A DNA stretch of 64,000 nucleotides from Desulfarculales bacterium UBA696 (GTDB lineage Bacteria; Desulfobacterota; Syntrophobacteria; Syntrophobacterales; Syntrophobacteraceae). The stretch lies in contig DBMO01000072.1 in assembly GCA_002298995.1 (NCBI GenBank), forward strand, positions 310,001 to 374,000. The letters are read 5' to 3'. Made by a program: the position numbers and the translations under genes. Shown here one piece after another: positions 61,810-64,000 of the stretch. Every line of letters begins with the position of its first letter. The first letter of the stretch is position 1. A model generated the notes under the pieces. That model was given only the letters and a program-made list of their open reading frames with translations, ran no database searches and was not told where the DNA came from.

Positions 61810-62292
61810 TTAATGCTCCTCAATCGCCTGTCCACGGGAGCTGAAGGATATCCCCTGCTGCAGAGCAGTGCTGACCATGATGGATTCAATTATGGGCTCC
61901 GTCACCTGCGTTTCCGATTTCCATTTCACTACAAAGTTTGCCCCTGACCCGCCTTCCTTGTCAGATTCTTTCACTACGTACTCAATAGAACCCATCGGGC
62001 GCAATCTCAGCTCTCCTTCCTGAAACTTCCTGAGAAGATTTCCTTCCGTATCGAAGTATTGAACCGAAAGGAGGGTAATCGGGTTCGCCGGATCTGTGTT
62101 TCGTATACTCAGCGTGATTGTCAAGTAAAAGGGCGCCACCCTGTCCCCCTGGTAAATATGTGAATAGGCCGGCACATATACAGTTTGCCCTTCCATGCGC
62201 TTGATAACAGACTCGGCAGGGCCGGCGCAAATCAGCAGCAATGCCGTTAAGGTCACGTAAACAAGGGTCGTAAACAGTTTATCAGGTTGCAT
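61810..62292 (-). CDS. DUF3124 secreted protein
   Basis: 160 residues. A signal peptide covers about 1-27 (LVYVTLTALLLICAGPAES). The ICAGP segment contains a cysteine, but it is not a clear lipobox. The mature part has the DUF3124 pattern: VYVPAYSHIYQG, LSIRNTDPANPITL and FVVKWKSE..VTEPIIESIMVST. The family is found in several Gram-negative groups; its function is unknown. It faces the PKD gene tail to tail. The ATG follows GGAGGG within 5-10 bases, so the start is good. Confidence 0.82.
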   Translation of the reverse strand: MQPDKLFTTLVYVTLTALLLICAGPAESVIKRMEGQTVYVPAYSHIYQGDRVAPFYLTITLSIRNTDPANPITLLSVQYFDTEGNLLRKFQEGELRLRPMGSIEYVVKESDKEGGSGANFVVKWKSETQVTEPIIESIMVSTALQQGISFSSRGQAIEEH

Positions 62293-63374
62293 GATCCCTC
62301 CAATTTTCCGACAATGTACCGGGTTATCTATTGAGATTGTGATTTATGGGCTTCGAACAAGTTCATGGTCAATGGATTTCAACTTTTCGATGGATCCGGC
62401 GAAGCCTCCCAACTCTCGAATTTGCCATACTGTTCATGGCGACCTATCAATGCAATGAAATCTCCCGAATTGAAGCGACATTCGTGACCGGGGTTGAGGT
62501 GGAAAATGGAACCTCGCAACAAACCCTCCCATGAGGGCTGCAACGATGATGATTTTGATATCTGATGCTGTTCCCATTGAAATTTTCTCTGCCGGCAAGG
62601 TATGTCCTTGGGTCTAATTGGTTGACTCAAGGCTTGATTGAGACACGGTCATCAATTATGCTATTATCACAAACACTGAAAAAAGTTCATATTCGTCCGA
62701 CGTGAAGATTTCAAATTTATGTTAACCACTCACGCGAGAAGGCATCGTTGTCGGTGGTTTCCGCTTTCTCTGGTGCGCACCATTTTTCGAACCGAAGTGA
62801 GTTAAAGCAAAACGTGTCAATCATTTCAGTTAAACAACCCGCAAAACAAGCCCGCCCAAAGGGAACAAAACGGAGGATCTCCGTTTGCGCGGTGACCCTT
62901 TTGCTGTTAACCGTAACTTGCCTTGCCCCTTCCTCCCAAATCCTCGGCGCCTGCGATTCCATCCACATGCCGGCATCGAACGGTTTGCCCAACGTGGCAC
63001 TTCAAAACCGGCTTGTTGGTTCTATTGCGCTCATTAAAGCTCTACGCACGACTGGAAGCTTTTTCCATATCGTCAACTCCGCGACGATTTCAGCAAACGA
63101 CCTTCCACTAGCACGTTCGCTACCACGAATGATTGAGTTGTCCCAAGAAAGCTTGTCCACATCGAAATCTGTGGATTCAGCGATTAAAGTGCGTGCTCCT
63201 CCATTTCATATTTTATCAGATATCAACCAATCCTAGACAACTGTAGTATTATGTCTCGACTCGGTAGGCATTTAGTTCCATTGCATTCTGACGCAGTGCA
63301 AGGACCATGGGTGGACTCAACCTATTCGCGTCATCTATCATGATATAATTGCGTAGATTATTGTGGAGGAGTAG
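62293..63374. other. Gene-poor region, no supported gene
   Basis: About 1080 bases. The longest plus-strand frame (62748-63236) has no ribosome site and a mixed composition. On the minus strand about 63 codons (63210-63018, with FDVDKLSWDNSII and SFAEIVAELTIWKKLP) look protein-like but lack a start codon; they may be a gene remnant. The area is lower in G+C than the genes to the left. Nothing here could be named. Confidence 0.4.
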
Positions 63375-63485
63375 ATGATTGAAATTACATGGGGTGAAAT
63401 CGCAGGGTTGCTAATGATATTTATACCATTTGTAATTCTGATTTTGCCGCAACTTATAAAGAAAAGGAAGCAGCGACCTGAATGA
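63375..63485 (+). CDS. 36-residue single-helix membrane peptide
   Basis: GGAGGAG ends 3 bases before the ATG, a strong ribosome site for so short a frame. The peptide begins MIEITWGEIAGLL, has one transmembrane segment (about 9-27, IAGLLMIFIPFVILILPQL) and ends with a basic tail KKRKQRPE. This is the design of many small regulatory membrane proteins. I recognise no family. A hairpin (63504-63522) follows 19 bases after the stop. It stands in a gene-poor region and could be an expressed small protein; composition alone does not prove it. Confidence 0.5.
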   Translation: MIEITWGEIAGLLMIFIPFVILILPQLIKKRKQRPE

Positions 63486-63503
63486 AACCTTCAATGTAGT
63501 GTG

Positions 63504-63522
63504 AGTTCTTCTGAGAAGAACT
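63504..63522. repeat. Perfect 8-bp inverted repeat
   Basis: AGTTCTTC (63504-63511) and GAAGAACT (63515-63522) pair around TGA. It lies between the small membrane ORF and the terminator of the MMPL gene. No T-tract follows, so it is more likely an operator or decoy hairpin. Confidence 0.4.
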
Positions 63523-63534
63523 GATTCATCAATA

Positions 63535-63559
63535 GGAGGAGGGCTTGGTTCCCTCCTCC
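63535..63559 (-). terminator. Terminator-like hairpin after the MMPL gene
   Basis: GGAGGAGGG (63535-63543) and CCCTCCTCC (63551-63559) form a perfect 9-bp stem with a 7-base loop. On the minus strand it is 85 bases after the MMPL stop and is followed by TATTGATG, which is a weak T-tract. Confidence 0.5.
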
Positions 63560-63644
63560 TCGGCATCGTGCGAATCCGAGCTGCCCAACAGGCCGGTGAA
63601 CCACGTCCTCCCAATCGTTATTGGGCGCATTGGGCAACTTCTTG

Positions 63645-64000
63645 TTACTTGCCGGGAGGTTCTTTCACGCAGGCAAGGATCGCTGGAAGCACAAAAAGGG
63701 CCGAGATCAGGACACAGATACTCCCCGCCCAGGCGACGAACCCCAAACTGAAGATTCCCCTGTGATTGGAAATCATAAGCGTTCCGAATCCAATTGTTGT
63801 GGTCAGGGCAGCAAGTATGACGCCCTTGCCCGTACTGAATGGTAATCGCCCGCGGGGAATTTTGCCCTCCTGCCAGCGAGCGAGGATAATTACCCCGTAC
63901 TCGACCCCAGCGCCAATGACAAGGGGCATGAAGATGCTGTTTGCCAGGTTGAAATCGACCCCGGTCACCCCCATGATGCCAACGGTCCAAAGGACCCCGG
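63645..64000 (-). CDS. MMPL/RND-family transporter, C-terminal end (HpnN-like)
   Basis: The window holds the last 117 codons; the 5' part lies beyond 64000. The visible protein has four hydrophobic segments, with VDFNLANSIFMPLVIGAGVEYGVII (parts: FNLANSIFMPL, GAGVEYG), STGKGVILAALTTTIGFGTLM and GFVAWAGSICVLISALFVLPAIL, the last transmembrane block of MMPL/RND proteins. The LANSIFMPLVIGAGVEYG and TTTIGFGTLMISNHRG motifs recall HpnN, the hopanoid exporter of the outer membrane. A broader RND role is possible because the substrate part is not visible. The true start is not in the window. Confidence 0.85.
   Translation of the reverse strand, partial: GVLWTVGIMGVTGVDFNLANSIFMPLVIGAGVEYGVIILARWQEGKIPRGRLPFSTGKGVILAALTTTIGFGTLMISNHRGIFSLGFVAWAGSICVLISALFVLPAILACVKEPPGK

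Noticed and set aside
62748..63236. 162-codon plus-strand frame in the gene-poor region
   Set aside because: No ribosome site and no recognisable product; the start codon is weakly supported. It could not be told from chance.

Overview
The window reads as a chromosomal segment of a Gram-negative anaerobe of the Desulfobacterota (former Deltaproteobacteria), most like Syntrophobacterales and relatives. This is an inference from gene content and order: a rnc - radical SAM - era cluster, a cupin-XRE regulator in front of an acyl-CoA ligase, GTP-type PEP carboxykinase, several NtrC-type regulators with their kinases, an R3H/Ycf45-type ATPase, and a complete LIV-type permease set. No 16S rRNA is present to confirm it. 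I found no insertion sequence, prophage or CRISPR array.

Layout. 0-0.2 kb: the 3' end of an HU-family gene with a strong terminator. 0.7-2.0 kb: an orphan TolC-like efflux channel. 2.3-11.0 kb (+): a central-carbon block of aconitase, citrate synthase, succinate dehydrogenase/fumarate reductase A and B (no membrane anchor gene), an SSADH-like aldehyde dehydrogenase and class II fumarase, followed by a UbiA prenyltransferase that seems to start at CTG. 12-16.5 kb: uvrB, a broken HicB-type antitoxin gene just after it, a TM/coiled-coil protein, a small secreted protein and a ferritin-like protein. 16.7-21.1 kb (-): a CstA-family transporter with a LytS-LytR two-component pair, arranged like the E. 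coli pyruvate system BtsT-BtsS-BtsR, with a candidate LytTR site upstream of the transporter. 21.5-26.5 kb (-): a DegT/DnrJ aminotransferase, then the glycolytic operon gap-pgk-tpiA-secG. 26.9-31.9 kb: a SAM hydroxide adenosyltransferase, a PAS-AAA+-Fis regulator coupled to a NifX-like protein, and a kinase/receiver pair. 32.2-35.7 kb (+): livHMGF without a binding protein. 35.9-40.2 kb (+): rarA plus a kinase and NtrC-type regulator. 40.2-42 kb (-): rnhA, an NrnA-like DHH phosphoesterase and tRNA-Gly(GCC). 42.3-46.3 kb (+): a Tpt1/KptA-like protein lacking its catalytic residues, and bifunctional PutA. 46.3-55.1 kb: small and membrane genes, an XRE-cupin/acyl-CoA ligase pair, the Ycf45/R3H ATPase, and rnc-radical SAM-era. 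55.3-60 kb (+): a GmhB-like phosphatase, PEPCK, a DUF1614 protein and a receiver-kinase hybrid. 59.9-64 kb is gene-poor: a PKD-repeat protein with one CXXCH haem motif, a DUF3124 lipoprotein-like gene, a 36-residue membrane ORF and the end of an MMPL/RND transporter.

How the genes fit together: the first block can interconvert oxaloacetate/acetyl-CoA, citrate and isocitrate and connect succinate, fumarate and malate. PEPCK and the gap-pgk-tpiA genes give the link to gluconeogenesis. PutA, the Liv permease and the SSADH-like enzyme suggest amino-acid use, while CstA/LytSR suggests uptake of pyruvate or peptides.

The points most worth a second look are: the AAA+ regulator with GAFPGA and no Walker B aspartate, translationally coupled to a NifX-like protein; the Tpt1-like protein stripped of catalytic residues; the aconitase with Ser where a cluster-binding Cys is expected; the ochre-interrupted HicB gene; an NtrC-type regulator with a winged-helix tail instead of Fis; and the candidate LytTR operator before cstA.
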